This document shows, piece after piece, positions 8,159 to 9,118 of a DNA stretch of 9,118 bases. Below the pieces are notes generated by a model. The model was not told the DNA's origin, did no database searches, and was given only the letters and a program-made list of their open reading frames with translations. Every line of letters starts with the position of its first letter. Positions within the stretch are counted from its first letter, which is position 1. Position numbers and translations under genes: made by a program. The DNA lies in assembly GCA_002425405.1 (NCBI GenBank), contig DIME01000134.1:1-9118 (forward strand), read 5' to 3'. This stretch comes from Candidatus Accumulibacter vicinus (lineage in GTDB: Bacteria > Pseudomonadota > Gammaproteobacteria > Burkholderiales > Rhodocyclaceae).

Positions 8159-9118
8159 CTATGCCAGGGCGTCGAACGGGCTCCGAACACCTCGCCCGCC
8201 GCGCCTGAGCACATGCGTGTAAATCATCGTCGTGCTCACCTCCGCATGGCCCAGGAGTTCCTGCACGGTGCGAATGTCGTAGCCGCTTTCGAGCAGGGAA
8301 GTGGCAAACGAGTGGCGAAGCGTGTGTGGGGTCGCTGGCTTGCTGATTCCAGCATGGCGCAGCGCATCGCGCATCGCACGCTGGATGCTTTGCGCTCCCA
8401 CGTGGTGTCGGCGAACTGCCCCCGAGCGCGGATCGACCGATCGTTTGGCGGCGACAAACACATACTGCCAGGCCCATGCACGCGCGGCGTTCGGATATTT
8501 TCGTTCGAGCGCCGATGGCAAATACACTTCGCCCAAACCGTCAGCGAGGTCCGCTTCGTGCAGCGCCTTCACCCGCGCCAGATGCTCGCTGAGCGGAGCA
8601 AGCAGCTTTTCGGGCAGCATCGTCACCCGATCCTTGAACCCCTTCCCCTCCCGCACCAGGATCTCGCCGCGAGCGAAGTCCACGTCCTTCACCCGCAACC
8701 GCAGGCACTCCATGATGCGCATCCCGGTACCGTAGAGCAGTCGGAGGATCAGACCCACGGTTCCTTCGATCGGCGCCAGCAGACGCTGAACTTCTGCCGG
8801 GGTCAGAACGACCGGCAAACGTTTCGTAGCCTTCGCCGACTCGACCTCATCCAGCCACGGCAGCTCAGTCTCCAACACTTCCTTGTAAAGGAACAATAGA
8901 GCGCTTTTCGCCTGGTTCTGGGTGGATGCAGAAACACGCCCCGCCACGGCAAGGTGAGTCAGAAACGCCTCCACCTCGTTTGCTCCCATTTCCCGCGGAT
9001 GACGTTTGCCGTGGAAGAGAATGAAACGTCGCACCCAATCGCTATAAGCCTGCTCGGTCCGTATGCTATAGTGCTTGACACGGATGCGGTCGCTGAGCTG
9101 TTCCAGCAGCCGCCTGGG
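8159..9118 (-). CDS. intI: Integron integrase IntI (tyrosine recombinase, 5'-partial)
   Basis: Catalyses site-specific recombination of gene cassettes between attI and folded attC sites. The minus-strand frame is open to the window edge: upstream of the GTG at 9034 it reads LLEQLSDRIRVKHYSIRTEQ then AYSDWVRRFI, the conserved IntI N-terminal domain, so 9034 is not the start and only a few N-terminal residues are missing (319 residues visible; IntI is usually 320-340). Catalytic residues present are Arg in GTGMRIME (codon 8717-8719), His and Arg of HTLRHSF (8324-8326, 8315-8317), His of LLGHAEVS (8246-8248) and nucleophile Tyr in MIYTHV (8219-8221). The insert ALERKYPNAARAWAWQYVF followed by DPRSGAVRRHH is the IntI-specific patch that separates integron integrases from XerC/D. 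The C-terminus GGRGVRSPFDALA is also IntI-typical. It appears intact. It faces away from the operon, so its promoter and, in the usual arrangement, attI lie past the right edge. Confidence 0.93.
   Translation of the reverse strand, partial: PRRLLEQLSDRIRVKHYSIRTEQAYSDWVRRFILFHGKRHPREMGANEVEAFLTHLAVAGRVSASTQNQAKSALLFLYKEVLETELPWLDEVESAKATKRLPVVLTPAEVQRLLAPIEGTVGLILRLLYGTGMRIMECLRLRVKDVDFARGEILVREGKGFKDRVTMLPEKLLAPLSEHLARVKALHEADLADGLGEVYLPSALERKYPNAARAWAWQYVFVAAKRSVDPRSGAVRRHHVGAQSIQRAMRDALRHAGISKPATPHTLRHSFATSLLESGYDIRTVQELLGHAEVSTTMIYTHVLRRGGRGVRSPFDALA

Noticed and set aside
8075..8160. attC-like heptamers (RYYYAAC) near the integrase 3' end
   Set aside because: No partner GTTRRRY was found at a suitable distance on the same strand, so no folded attC can be proposed.
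9032..9034. GTG at 9034 as the integrase start codon
   Set aside because: The frame continues upstream to the window edge with conserved IntI N-terminal sequence, so the true start lies outside.

Overview
The window reads as chromosomal DNA of a high-GC proteobacterium. The catabolic and transport genes look betaproteobacterial (Rhodocyclaceae- or Burkholderiales-like) by protein style, but this comes from memory of the families, not from a search. Coding is dense: eight coding regions and one gene remnant, with the putA-to-eamA run all on the plus strand and one gene, at the right edge, on the minus strand. No tRNA, rRNA or CRISPR array was seen.

Layout. Positions 1-2961 hold most of putA (5' end cut by the window edge), the proline-to-glutamate oxidase. 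Positions 2962-3257 hold a small, lower-GC (about 51% by hand count over 3001-3240) insertion-like segment: an intact 70-residue HicB-type antitoxin gene followed, with an ATGA overlap, by only the first ~14 codons of a HicA-type toxin gene. This runs straight into the ribosome-binding site and start of livH. A perfect 22-bp direct repeat brackets the segment: copy 1 (2959-2980) provides the putA stop codon, and copy 2 (3280-3301) lies inside the livH coding sequence. Positions 3258-7058 are a compact livHMGF operon (two permeases, two ATPases of a branched-chain/hydrophobic amino-acid ABC transporter) with 1-4 base gene overlaps. A GTG-started EamA/DMT exporter gene (7064-7963) follows after 5 bases. 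A 195-base non-coding stretch (7964-8158) separates it from a minus-strand integron integrase gene (8159-9118), whose N-terminus runs off the right edge.

How the genes work together. putA, livHMGF and the EamA gene could be co-transcribed and would couple uptake of hydrophobic amino acids (possibly including proline) with proline oxidation; the periplasmic binding protein the importer needs is not in the window. The hicB/hicA remnant looks like a decayed toxin-antitoxin module wedged between putA and livH. The integron integrase carries its full visible catalytic set (R, H-x-x-R, H, Y) and the IntI-specific insert. Its usual partner sites (attI and a cassette array) would be expected past the right edge, so the window probably ends at the border of an integron.

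The most unusual structure is the putA/livH junction: a toxin-less hicB, a severed hicA and a 22-bp piece of livH copied onto the putA stop codon.
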